Origin: Nocardioides eburneiflavus
Lineage (GTDB): Bacteria > Actinomycetota > Actinomycetes > Propionibacteriales > Nocardioidaceae
NCBI RefSeq assembly: GCF_004785795.1
Contig: NZ_SRRO01000001.1
Coordinates: 3,658,001-3,722,000 of the forward strand
Reading direction: 5' to 3'
Length of the DNA stretch: 64,000 nucleotides
Below the pieces are notes generated by a model. That model was not told the origin of the DNA. It was given only the letters and a program-made list of their open reading frames with translations, and searched no databases. Made by a program: the position numbers and the translations under genes. Positions 55,917 to 63,668 of this stretch are shown one piece after another; within the stretch, counting starts at the first letter, position 1; every line of letters starts with the position of its first letter.

Positions 55917-56765
55917 ATGGAAGCACTCGCGCACGTGAACCTGCCGCGGCTGATGGAGGGCGTGGACGACCTCGCCACCACCTACCGCGCGGGACAGCCG
56001 TTCCCCCACATCGTCCTCGACGACGTGCTGCACCCGGAGGTCTTCGCCCGGGCCGCGGCAGAGTTCCCGGGCATCCGGGACGAGTTCTGGAAGGGGTACC
56101 TCCACGTCAACGAGACGAAGTACTCCAACACCCAGCCCGACTCCTGGGGCCCGACCCTGCGGGCGGTTGCGGAGGAGTTCTGCTCGCCCGCGTTCGTCGA
56201 GTTCCTGGGGCGGCTCACGGGCATCGAGGGGCTCATGCCCGACTGGACGATGGACGGCGGCGGGCTGCACCAGACGCTGCGTGGCGGCCACCTCAACATC
56301 CACGCGGACTTCACGACCCACCACGACCACGAGAACTGGGCCCGGCGCGTCAACATCCTGCTGTACCTGAACGAGGAGTGGGACAGCGCTGCCTGGGGCG
56401 GCCAGCTCGAGCTGTGGGATCCCGCGATGACGGCCTGCCAGGCGAAGGTCACCCCCGCCGGCAACCGGATGCTCGTGTTCACCACGACCTTCGACAGCTT
56501 CCACGGCCACCCCGACCCGTTGACCTGCCCCGACGACGTCGCGCGGCGCTCGATGGCCCTCTACTACTTCACCGAGGAGGAGAAGGCCGTCCGGCGCTCC
56601 ACCAACTACCAGGCCCGGCCCGACGAGAGCGTCGGCAAGAAGGCCGCGGTGTGGGCCGACCGTCGTGCGCTCGACGTGTACGACCGCGTCAAGCGTCGTC
56701 TGGGCGTGTCCGACGAGGCTGTCCAGCGGGTGCTGTCGCGGATCGACCGGCTGCGTCGTCGTTGA
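55917..56765 (+). CDS. 2-oxoglutarate/Fe(II)-dependent oxygenase (prolyl-4-hydroxylase-like)
   Basis: A 282-residue cytosolic dioxygenase. The double-stranded beta-helix iron site reads HLNIHADFTTHHDH (His-x-Asp) and FHGHPDPLTCP (distal His), with the 2OG-binding Arg probably in ARRSMALYYFT. The pattern RVNILLYLNEEWDSAAWGG is typical of the 2OG-FeII_Oxy_3 family. Substrate is unknown; bacterial relatives act on proteins or small molecules. ATG at 55917 is used since TTGGAT lies six bases upstream; an in-frame TTG at 55890 is less likely. Its last 77 bases overlap the convergent acyltransferase gene. Confidence 0.85.
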   Translation: MEALAHVNLPRLMEGVDDLATTYRAGQPFPHIVLDDVLHPEVFARAAAEFPGIRDEFWKGYLHVNETKYSNTQPDSWGPTLRAVAEEFCSPAFVEFLGRLTGIEGLMPDWTMDGGGLHQTLRGGHLNIHADFTTHHDHENWARRVNILLYLNEEWDSAAWGGQLELWDPAMTACQAKVTPAGNRMLVFTTTFDSFHGHPDPLTCPDDVARRSMALYYFTEEEKAVRRSTNYQARPDESVGKKAAVWADRRALDVYDRVKRRLGVSDEAVQRVLSRIDRLRRR

Positions 56766-57999
56766 CCGTCAGGGTGCTCGCACCCTCGGGCGTGGGCTGC
56801 TCGGTGGCCGTCGTCGTGCCGGGGTGGCGCCCGGCCACGCCGCGCACCGTCGCTGACGCGAGGGCGCCGAGGTAGGTCGGGATCCCGCGGTCGAGCCGGC
56901 TCCACCGCGGATCGACCAGCGTGCGGCCGACCCAGTGCTCGACCGTGCGGTCGTTGACCACCGCGATCGTCACCGTCAGTGCGAGCGCGACGGCCGTGCG
57001 CAGCTGGTAGCTCCACGACTCGGTGTGGTGGTAGAGGTACATGTAGATGGGGAAGTGCCAGATGTAGAGGCTCAGGGACCGGCGCCCGAGCATCGCGAGC
57101 GGCGCGAACCCGAGGATGCCGGTCAGGCGCGCCGACACCGGTGCGATCGTGCAGGCGACGACGAACACCGCGAGGGCGACGTCGACGAGGTCGCCGGGCA
57201 GCCGGAAGAACTGGACGTCGTCCACGGTCGCGAGCGACAGCGCTGCCAGGGCCACGAGCGAGCCGACGGCGGCCGTCGGCGCCCACCTCGCGAACCGCCG
57301 GGCGTACGGCACCAGGCAGGCCGCCAGGGCCCCCGACAGCGGTGCGTCCATGCGCGCGTTGGTGCGCAGCAGGGCCTGGTAGAGGCCCTCGGTCTGGTAG
57401 ACGTGGGTGCGCCAGGCGAACACCATGAGCAGGATCAGCGACAAGGTGCCGATCAGCGCCCAGGGCTTCTTGTGCAGCAACCACACGAGCAGCAGCACCA
57501 GCAGGAAGACCTGCATGTCGACCGACAGGTACCACAGGTGGCCGAGGTCGGGACGCGCGACGAGCGGGTTGTCCTTGACGTACCAGTTCCAGGTGTAGGT
57601 CAGGATGGACTGCGCCGACTCGCCCAGCCTGAGGCCGTCGTAGGTGGGGGTCGGCTCTAGGGCGGCCACGCAGGCGAGCACGCCGAGCAGGACCAGCACG
57701 GCGGGGGTGAGACGCAGGACGCGTCGCACCAGGTGGACCCCGGGGTGCAGGCCCTGGGGCGAGGCGGCGCGGTTGAGCAGGCCGCGCGTGTAGAGGAACG
57801 CGCCGATCACGAAGAAGATCGACACCGCGAAGTTGCCGTTCTCCAGCAGCGCCCGCGTGACGATGTTGCCCTCGCCGCGCACGTGCGGCCAGGTGAGCCA
57901 CGAGGTGTGCGACAGCATCACCAGCAGGATGGCGATGCCGCGCAGTCCGTCGAAGACCTGGACGCGGTCTCGCACGACGGTGTGGGGACGGTCTGACAT
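56689..57999 (-). CDS. Acyltransferase family 3 membrane protein (OafA-like)
   Basis: A 436-residue polytopic O-acyltransferase. The catalytic His is in FDGLRGIAILLVMLSHTSW, and the family pattern continues with SIFFVIGAFLYTRGLLNR, the R-x10-H element in HLVRRVLRLTPAV, PDLGHLWYLSVDMQVFLL, and LGRRSLSLYIWHFPIYMY. It would acetylate or acylate a surface sugar. The last 60 residues are a disordered hydrophilic tail. The ATG at 57999 is supported by TAGAGT seven bases upstream. Confidence 0.9.
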   Translation of the reverse strand: MSDRPHTVVRDRVQVFDGLRGIAILLVMLSHTSWLTWPHVRGEGNIVTRALLENGNFAVSIFFVIGAFLYTRGLLNRAASPQGLHPGVHLVRRVLRLTPAVLVLLGVLACVAALEPTPTYDGLRLGESAQSILTYTWNWYVKDNPLVARPDLGHLWYLSVDMQVFLLVLLLVWLLHKKPWALIGTLSLILLMVFAWRTHVYQTEGLYQALLRTNARMDAPLSGALAACLVPYARRFARWAPTAAVGSLVALAALSLATVDDVQFFRLPGDLVDVALAVFVVACTIAPVSARLTGILGFAPLAMLGRRSLSLYIWHFPIYMYLYHHTESWSYQLRTAVALALTVTIAVVNDRTVEHWVGRTLVDPRWSRLDRGIPTYLGALASATVRGVAGRHPGTTTATEQPTPEGASTLTVNDDAAGRSATAPAGQPRRTRPDDA

Positions 58000-58006
58000 G
58001 GGCGGA

Positions 58007-58012
58007 ACTCTA
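58007..58012 (-). promoter_or_regulatory. Probable leaderless -10 hexamer of the acyltransferase gene
   Basis: TAGAGT on the minus strand ends seven bases before ATG 57999. Confidence 0.55.
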
Positions 58013-58050
58013 GCCCGACGCGCCGGTGTGGCCTCCGTCTCCCAACTACG

Positions 58051-58079
58051 TTACTCACCGGTCAACTCGCTGCTACAGT
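58051..58079 (+). promoter_or_regulatory. Promoter of the DUF3068-acyltransferase operon
   Basis: TTACTC (58051-58056) and TACAGT (58074-58079) are 17 bases apart, the standard spacing. Transcription would begin about 30 bases before GTG 58119, leaving room for the GGGAGGG ribosome binding site. Confidence 0.45.
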
Positions 58080-58118
58080 TCCCCCGATCTTGTCGATGGC
58101 ACCCTGGGAGGGCTTGTC

Positions 58119-59018
58119 GTGCAGCGAATAGTCGGGTCGGTCCTTGCGCTCCTCGGAGCGTTCCTGATCACGGTGGGAGTGCTGGCCCAGTTCTACGCCG
58201 AGCCCCGGCTGGAGAAGACGCCGCTCGACGTCGACAGCACCACGCTGCTGTCGGGCACCGTGCAGCTGTCGGACGGCAGCGGTGGCCTCGAGGAGTCCCC
58301 CGTCAAGGCCTTCAGCGTCACCAAGGCCGACTCCGAGCGGTCGGACGACGGCGTCGTGGTCTTCGCCAACTCGAGCTGCCTGGTCAAGGACGAGGGCGAC
58401 ATCGACACGTGCGTGTCGGCCGACGACCCGCAGGACCGCCTGGTCTCGGCCAGCACCGACAACTTCGCCACCGACCGTGTGACGGCCATGGCGGTCAACG
58501 ACCCGCAGTACCTCCCGCCGAGCGCGGAGGAGAAGACCGGTCTGGTCAACAAGTGGCCGTTCGGTGCGGAGAAGAAGACGTACCCCTACTGGGACGGTCT
58601 CGCCGGTGAGGCCCTCGACGCCGTCTACGACCGCAGCGAGTCGATCGACGGCCTCGAGGTCTACGTCTACCGCGTGGAGCAGTCGGGCACCCCGATCGAG
58701 CTGTCGGCCGGCGTCCCGGGCACCCTCGACGCCGAGAAGGAGCTCTTCATCGAGCCGACGACGGGCAGCATCATCGACCAGGTCGACAGCCAGCAGCGCA
58801 TGGACGCCGACGGCAACCCCGCCATCGTCCTCGACCTCGCCTTCACCGACGAGCAGGTGGCGGCCAACGTCGAGGACTCCAAGAGCAACGCGGCCAGCCT
58901 CGACCTGCTGACCGGAACTGTGCCGATCATCGGCTACGCCGCCGGCATCCCCGCCCTGATCATCGGGCTCGTGCTGCTGGTCCTGTCGTTCCGCCGAAGG
59001 AGCAACAGTCCTGCCTGA
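58119..59018 (+). CDS. DUF3068 (PorA-like) membrane-anchored protein
   Basis: A 299-residue protein with an N-terminal TM helix (RIVGSVLALLGAFLITVGVLAQF), a large exterior domain and a C-terminal TM helix (YAAGIPALIIGLVLLVLSFRR). The exterior part carries LEKTPLDVDSTTLLSGT, YPYWDGLAGEALDA, and VYRVEQSGTPIELSA, all typical of DUF3068, annotated as the PorA family. The family is widespread in actinobacteria; porin activity has not been shown generally. GTG at 58119 has GGGAGGG six bases upstream. The next gene starts inside its last codons. Confidence 0.85.
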   Translation: MQRIVGSVLALLGAFLITVGVLAQFYAEPRLEKTPLDVDSTTLLSGTVQLSDGSGGLEESPVKAFSVTKADSERSDDGVVVFANSSCLVKDEGDIDTCVSADDPQDRLVSASTDNFATDRVTAMAVNDPQYLPPSAEEKTGLVNKWPFGAEKKTYPYWDGLAGEALDAVYDRSESIDGLEVYVYRVEQSGTPIELSAGVPGTLDAEKELFIEPTTGSIIDQVDSQQRMDADGNPAIVLDLAFTDEQVAANVEDSKSNAASLDLLTGTVPIIGYAAGIPALIIGLVLLVLSFRRRSNSPA

Positions 59019-60216
59019 GCAGCACCCGCTCGTCGACGGGCCGGTTCCGCACACCGCGGAGCCGGCCCGTTCGACGCGTCCCGGGGGCGCGCGACCGGGG
59101 CGGAACTCCGCACTGGACGGCCTGCGCGGTCTCGCGATCGTGCTCGTCGTGCTCGGGCACGCCGGCTCGGTCCTGTGGCCCACGCTGACCGCCGGCGAGG
59201 AGGGGCCGTACGGGATCCCGGTCCTGCGGGGGCTCCTGGGCGGGGGTGCGGTCATCATCTTCTTCGTCGTCGGGGCGTTCATCGTCGCCCTCGGCCTGCT
59301 CCGCGAGCACGAGCGTGGCGGAATGGACCCAGCCCGCTTCCTGCTGCGTCGGCTGGTGCGCCTCGGCGGCCAGCTGGTGCTCCTCGCAGTCGCACTCGTC
59401 GCCGTCCAGCTCCTCGACCCCACGGCCCCGGGGACGTTGCAGGGACTCGTGCAGAACCTCGCGCACATGCTGAGCTTCACGCTCAACCTGCTGCCGCTCG
59501 ACCACGCGGTGCCGCCGCGGGCGGACGTCGGCCACCTCTGGTACCTGTCGGTGCAGCAGCAGTGCTATCTCGTCCTGCCGCTCTTCATCCTCGCCTTCGC
59601 GCGTCGGCGGGCGCTAGGGGCGCTGGTCCTCGCCGCGCTCATCGTCGCGGTGTACGTCCATCGGGTCGAGGTGACGGACGAGCGGGGCTGGGTGCTGGCC
59701 TCCATCCTCACCACGACGCGTTCGGACGGACTGTTCTGGGGTGTGCTGCTCGCCCTCGTCCTTCCCGTCCTGGCGCGCGTGCGTCGGTGGTCGGCGCCCC
59801 TCGCGGTCGGCGCCGCCGGCGTGGTCGCGTGCCAGCTCGCGATCCAGGAGCTGCCGCCGCTGTCCTACCTCGGGCCGTGGTCCCTCGTCTACCAGTTCTT
59901 CATCGGCGTGCTGGTCGTCGCCATCTGGTTGCAGGAGCGGCCTTCGCTCGTGTCGAGGGCGCTCGCCGTCCATCCCCTCACCTGGCTGGGCCGCAACTCG
60001 CTGACCATCTACTTCTGGCACCTCCCTGTCTTCTTCGTGGCAGCCCGACACCTCGGTGACCGGCCGTGGTGGGTGGGGGCGGCGGCGTCCGTCGTCGTGC
60101 TCGGAGTCCTCGTGGTCGTCCTCGAGCGACTCCTGGAGCACCCCACGCGACGGCTCCTCGCGCAGCACCCGTTGTTCCGCAGCCAGGCGACCCGTCCGGC
60201 AGGTGGTCAGGGATGA
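59011..60216 (+). CDS. Acyltransferase family 3 membrane protein, CTG start
   Basis: A 401-residue protein if started at CTG 59011. The catalytic motif reads ALDGLRGLAIVLVVLGHAG, then IIFFVVGAFIVALGLLREHE, ADVGHLWYLSVQQQCYLVLP, TRSDGLFWGVLLAL and LGRNSLTIYFWHLPVFF, all as in OafA-type enzymes. The first ATG/GTG/TTG in frame is GTG 59140, which would remove the LDGLRG motif. CTG 59011 has AAGGAG eight bases upstream and overlaps the DUF3068 stop by eight bases. It would acylate an exported glycan. It overlaps the next gene by four bases (ATGA). Confidence 0.85.
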   Translation: MPEQHPLVDGPVPHTAEPARSTRPGGARPGRNSALDGLRGLAIVLVVLGHAGSVLWPTLTAGEEGPYGIPVLRGLLGGGAVIIFFVVGAFIVALGLLREHERGGMDPARFLLRRLVRLGGQLVLLAVALVAVQLLDPTAPGTLQGLVQNLAHMLSFTLNLLPLDHAVPPRADVGHLWYLSVQQQCYLVLPLFILAFARRRALGALVLAALIVAVYVHRVEVTDERGWVLASILTTTRSDGLFWGVLLALVLPVLARVRRWSAPLAVGAAGVVACQLAIQELPPLSYLGPWSLVYQFFIGVLVVAIWLQERPSLVSRALAVHPLTWLGRNSLTIYFWHLPVFFVAARHLGDRPWWVGAAASVVVLGVLVVVLERLLEHPTRRLLAQHPLFRSQATRPAGGQG

Positions 60217-61394
60217 CGTCCGCGAGCACTCCGGTGGCGCGCCTGGTCCTGGCCCTCGGCGCGGTCCTCATCGCCCTCGGGGAGGTCCCGCGTGTCGTCG
60301 AGGCCGACCGACTCGCGTGGATCGTGCCGCTCGACGCCCTGTTCCACAGCAGCGCGGTGGGCGGGACGCTCGTCCTCGCCGCTCTCGCCCACGTGACGAC
60401 CACCGGCATGCTGCGCGCACGCGAGGTGGGGCGCACCGCCACGGTGTTCGTCCTGCTCAAGGTCCTCGCGCTGCTGTGGCTCCTCCAGCTCGTCGTCCTG
60501 GTCGTGGTCGCGCTGGCACGGGCGGTCGACTCGCTGGCACCAGCGACGAACCTGACCGGCGAGATGTGGTCGACCGTCCTCACCTTCCGCTGGAACCTCT
60601 GGCTGAGCGGCCACATGCTCGAAGTGCCGGCCGAGCTGCTCGGGCTCGCCCTGCTGAGCATCGCCGCGCAGCTGGTGACGCTCCTGGCCGTCGTCCTCGT
60701 CGCGCTTCCGCGTCGCTGGAACCGCGTCGTCCTCGCCGTCGCGGCGGCGGTGGCCGCGGTCGTCGTCGCCGGCCTCCGCGTGCGGGTGCTGGACCTGCAG
60801 GACCCGTACGTCCTCCTGCTCGACACGTTCGCCCGGTCCGACGCGTTCTTCGTCGGCGTGGTCGCCGGGTGCCTCGTCGCTCTCGGGCGCGACGTCGGTC
60901 CGTCCGCTGGTGCCCTGGTGTCGCTGGTCGGCGTGGTCCTGTCCTCGGGGTTCGTCTCGACCGACCAGCACCTCGTGCTGCAGCTGCCCGCTGCGGCGCT
61001 GTTCGCGGGGGTGGCCCTGCTCGACCTCGGTGCCCGCCCCGGTGACTCGCTCCTCGGGGGCCTGGCCGGCTCGCGGCAGGTCGCGTCACTGGCGGTCGTC
61101 TGGGCACCGTTGGTCGCCTGCGTGACACCGGCGGCCGTCGTCATCGGGCGACGCGACGAGATGAACTGGGTGCTGCGGGTCACGGTGCTCGTCATCGTCG
61201 TCACGATCATCACCCGGGTGGCCCTGGCGGTCGCCGGGCGCATCCGGATCCCGGACCGGCCGATCAGCCTGTCCGGAGTGGTCGAGCTGTGGCGCCGGGC
61301 CGTGGCTGAGGCAGACGCCGAGGTCAGGGGCGGCCACCGGGGTCGGTCCACCCCAGGCCCGAGGGACGACGGCGGTGGCGATGGTGCCGACTGA
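60213..61394 (+). CDS. Polytopic membrane protein, apparent degenerate acyltransferase-3 partner
   Basis: A 393-residue protein with about ten TM helices. By eye its layout follows the acyltransferase just upstream: VLIALGEVPRVV stands where that one has VLVVLGHAGSV (Glu for the catalytic His), and FARSDAFFVGVVAGCLVALG matches TRSDGLFWGVLLALVLPVL. SGHMLEVPAELLGLALLSIA resembles VGHLWYLSVQQQCYLVLP. The LDGLRG motif is lost, so it is probably inactive as an enzyme. The ATGA overlap suggests co-production and perhaps a heterodimer. The relation is inferred by eye from alignment of short stretches. Confidence 0.7.
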   Translation: MTSASTPVARLVLALGAVLIALGEVPRVVEADRLAWIVPLDALFHSSAVGGTLVLAALAHVTTTGMLRAREVGRTATVFVLLKVLALLWLLQLVVLVVVALARAVDSLAPATNLTGEMWSTVLTFRWNLWLSGHMLEVPAELLGLALLSIAAQLVTLLAVVLVALPRRWNRVVLAVAAAVAAVVVAGLRVRVLDLQDPYVLLLDTFARSDAFFVGVVAGCLVALGRDVGPSAGALVSLVGVVLSSGFVSTDQHLVLQLPAAALFAGVALLDLGARPGDSLLGGLAGSRQVASLAVVWAPLVACVTPAAVVIGRRDEMNWVLRVTVLVIVVTIITRVALAVAGRIRIPDRPISLSGVVELWRRAVAEADAEVRGGHRGRSTPGPRDDGGGDGAD

Positions 61395-61491
61395 CGTGCT
61401 GCATCCCGCGATCGATCGGGCTACGTTGTCCGCCAACCACCGCCGCTCGGCATCCACGAGCACTGACCAGGAGAGGTAGCTCGTCCAGCGC

Positions 61492-62469
61492 ATGCCTGAC
61501 CTTGCGACCGTTCACCGCGACGACGTGCGGTGGTACTCCGACTCCTTCGAACGCGTGGTGCACAACGTCGAGTCGGCCGTGCTCGGCAAGAGCCACGTCG
61601 TACGCCTCGCGCTGACCTGCCTGGTCTCCGGCGGCCACCTCCTCCTGGAGGACCTGCCCGGCACCGGGAAGACGATGCTGGCCCGGGCCCTCGCGAAGTC
61701 GCTGGACTGCTCGTTCGCACGGATCCAGTTCACGCCCGACCTGCTGCCCTCCGACGTCACTGGTGTCACCGTCTACGACCAGGCACACGGCGAGTTCTCC
61801 TTCCACGCCGGTCCGATCTTCCACAGCGTGGTGCTCGCCGACGAGATCAACCGCGCCTCGCCCAAGACGCAGTCGGCGCTGCTCGAGGTGATGGAGGAGG
61901 GCCACGTCACCGTCGACGGCCAGGCACACGACGTCGGCCGTCCGTTCATGGTGATCGCGACCCAGAATCCCATCGAGCAGGCCGGCACCTACCAGCTGCC
62001 GGAGGCGCAGCTCGACCGCTTCCTCATGCGCACCAGCGTCGGGCACCCGGACGCCGGGTCGACCGAGGCCCTGCTCGCCGAGTCCCGGGTCCGCGACCGC
62101 GCCGCCGGCCTGACCCCGGTGATCGGTGCGGCCGAGATCAGCCAGATGAGCCAGCTCGCCGACATGGTCCACGTCGACCCCGCCATCATCCGCTACGTAC
62201 GTCAGCTGACCGAGGCGTCCCGCGACGTCCCGGACGTGCGCCTCGGCCTGTCGACCCGCGGTGCGCTGGCCTGGATGAGGGCGGCGAAGGCGTGGGCGCT
62301 GGCCGACGGTCGCGGACACGTCGTCCCGGAGGACGTCGCGGTGCTCGCCCAGCCGGTGCTGGGACACCGGATCCTCCTCGTCCCGGGCGCTGCGTTCGGC
62401 GAGGTCACCCCCGAGGCGGTCATCCACGACCTGCTGGCGCAGGTCCCGGTGCCTCGCGACCGGGCGTGA
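61492..62469 (+). CDS. MoxR family AAA+ ATPase
   Basis: A 325-residue ATPase. Walker A is EDLPGTGKTMLARALAKSL (residues 53-71), Walker B VVLADEINRASPKTQSALL (113-131), sensor 1 FMVIATQNPIEQAGTYQLPE, and the Arg finger region in LSTRGALAWMRAAKAWAL. MoxR proteins act as chaperones, often for von Willebrand factor-type or transglutaminase proteins encoded beside them. It begins a three-gene set with DUF58 and a TgpA-like protein, cut by the window end. Confidence 0.94.
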   Translation: MPDLATVHRDDVRWYSDSFERVVHNVESAVLGKSHVVRLALTCLVSGGHLLLEDLPGTGKTMLARALAKSLDCSFARIQFTPDLLPSDVTGVTVYDQAHGEFSFHAGPIFHSVVLADEINRASPKTQSALLEVMEEGHVTVDGQAHDVGRPFMVIATQNPIEQAGTYQLPEAQLDRFLMRTSVGHPDAGSTEALLAESRVRDRAAGLTPVIGAAEISQMSQLADMVHVDPAIIRYVRQLTEASRDVPDVRLGLSTRGALAWMRAAKAWALADGRGHVVPEDVAVLAQPVLGHRILLVPGAAFGEVTPEAVIHDLLAQVPVPRDRA

Positions 62470-63668
62470 CCTCGCGACGCCCGACGTCGGTCCGCGCGCG
62501 ACTGCGCCGGCTGGCCGGGTTGCTCCCGCAGGCCCTGACGCCGCTGGGCCGCAGCGTCCTGGTCCTGGGCGCGGCCGCGACGGGTGTCGGCGTGTGGCTC
62601 AACTGGCACGAGTTCCTCCAGCTCGGAGCGATCGCGCTGGGACTGCTCCTCGTCGGTCTTGCCTGGCAGGTGCTGCCCGGCACGCCGACGGCCGAGCTCG
62701 CGCTGCGTCCCAGGCGGCTGGTCGAGGGAGGCCGTACGGCGACCGCGACCCTGCACGTGCAAGCCGGCGCTGCGCCGATGCTCTTCCCCAAGCTCTCGCT
62801 CCCGGTCGGGCGCCGCGACGTCAGCGTCCGGATGCCGTTCCTCGGACCGTTCGCCCAGCACGCCACGTCGTTCCCGCTCCCGCCACTGCCCCGCGGGGTG
62901 CACGTCGTGGGCCCGGTGTCCTACGAGAAGTCCGACCCCGTGGGGATGGTGTCGCGACGATTCGACATGGGCGCCTCCCTGGAGGTGCTCGTCGCGCCGC
63001 AGGTCACGGACCTGTCCCTGTTCGCGGGAGGCCTCACCAACGATCTCGACGGTGCGACCAGCCAGCAGCTCTCCATGAGTGACCTGGCATTCCACGCCCT
63101 GCGCGAGTACGTCCCGGGTGACGACCTGCGACACGTCCACTGGCGCTCGTCGGCCAAGGCGGGCGAGCTGCTGGTGCGCCAGTACCACGAGACCCGGCGC
63201 GGCCGCGTCACGATCCTCGTGGACGGGTGCCTGTCCTCCTACAGCCGTGCCCGTGACTTCGAGCTCGCCGTGTCGGTGGGTGCCTCCATCGCGCTCCGAT
63301 CGGTGCGCGACGACTTCGACACCTACCTGCGCTGTGGGCCGCACGCAGCCCACGGGCGTGGGGCGTCGGCGATGACCGACATCGCGTGTCGCTTCGTCGC
63401 TCACAGCACGGACGACTACCTCGCCCAGTCGGCGGACGCGGCAGCCGCGGTCACCGGGACCGGGCTGGTCGTCCAGGTGACCGGTGCCAGGCGCGACGTC
63501 GTCGAGCTCGACGCCGTCGCCCGGCGCTTCGGCCAGGGCGCCGACTGGCTCGTGGTGCGCGCGGACAGCGCGAGCGGGGCGCGGCTCTCCGACACCCCTC
63601 GCGTCCGTGAGCTCATGGTGCCCGACCTGTCGCACCTGCGAGAGCTCTTCGAGCGGGGGCTGCGATGA
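62466..63668 (+). CDS. DUF58 domain-containing protein
   Basis: A 400-residue protein with two TM helices near the N-terminus (LGRSVLVLGAAATGVGVWL, LGAIALGLLLVGLAWQVLPG), a beta-rich region and the DUF58 signature ALREYVPGDDLRHVHWRSSA with AGELLVRQYHETRRGRV following. A degenerate VWA-like fold (ILVDGCLSSYSRARDFELAV) forms the C-terminus. It is a constant partner of MoxR ATPases; its function is not known. The GTG start overlaps moxR by four bases. Confidence 0.93.
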   Translation: MTSRRPTSVRARLRRLAGLLPQALTPLGRSVLVLGAAATGVGVWLNWHEFLQLGAIALGLLLVGLAWQVLPGTPTAELALRPRRLVEGGRTATATLHVQAGAAPMLFPKLSLPVGRRDVSVRMPFLGPFAQHATSFPLPPLPRGVHVVGPVSYEKSDPVGMVSRRFDMGASLEVLVAPQVTDLSLFAGGLTNDLDGATSQQLSMSDLAFHALREYVPGDDLRHVHWRSSAKAGELLVRQYHETRRGRVTILVDGCLSSYSRARDFELAVSVGASIALRSVRDDFDTYLRCGPHAAHGRGASAMTDIACRFVAHSTDDYLAQSADAAAAVTGTGLVVQVTGARRDVVELDAVARRFGQGADWLVVRADSASGARLSDTPRVRELMVPDLSHLRELFERGLR

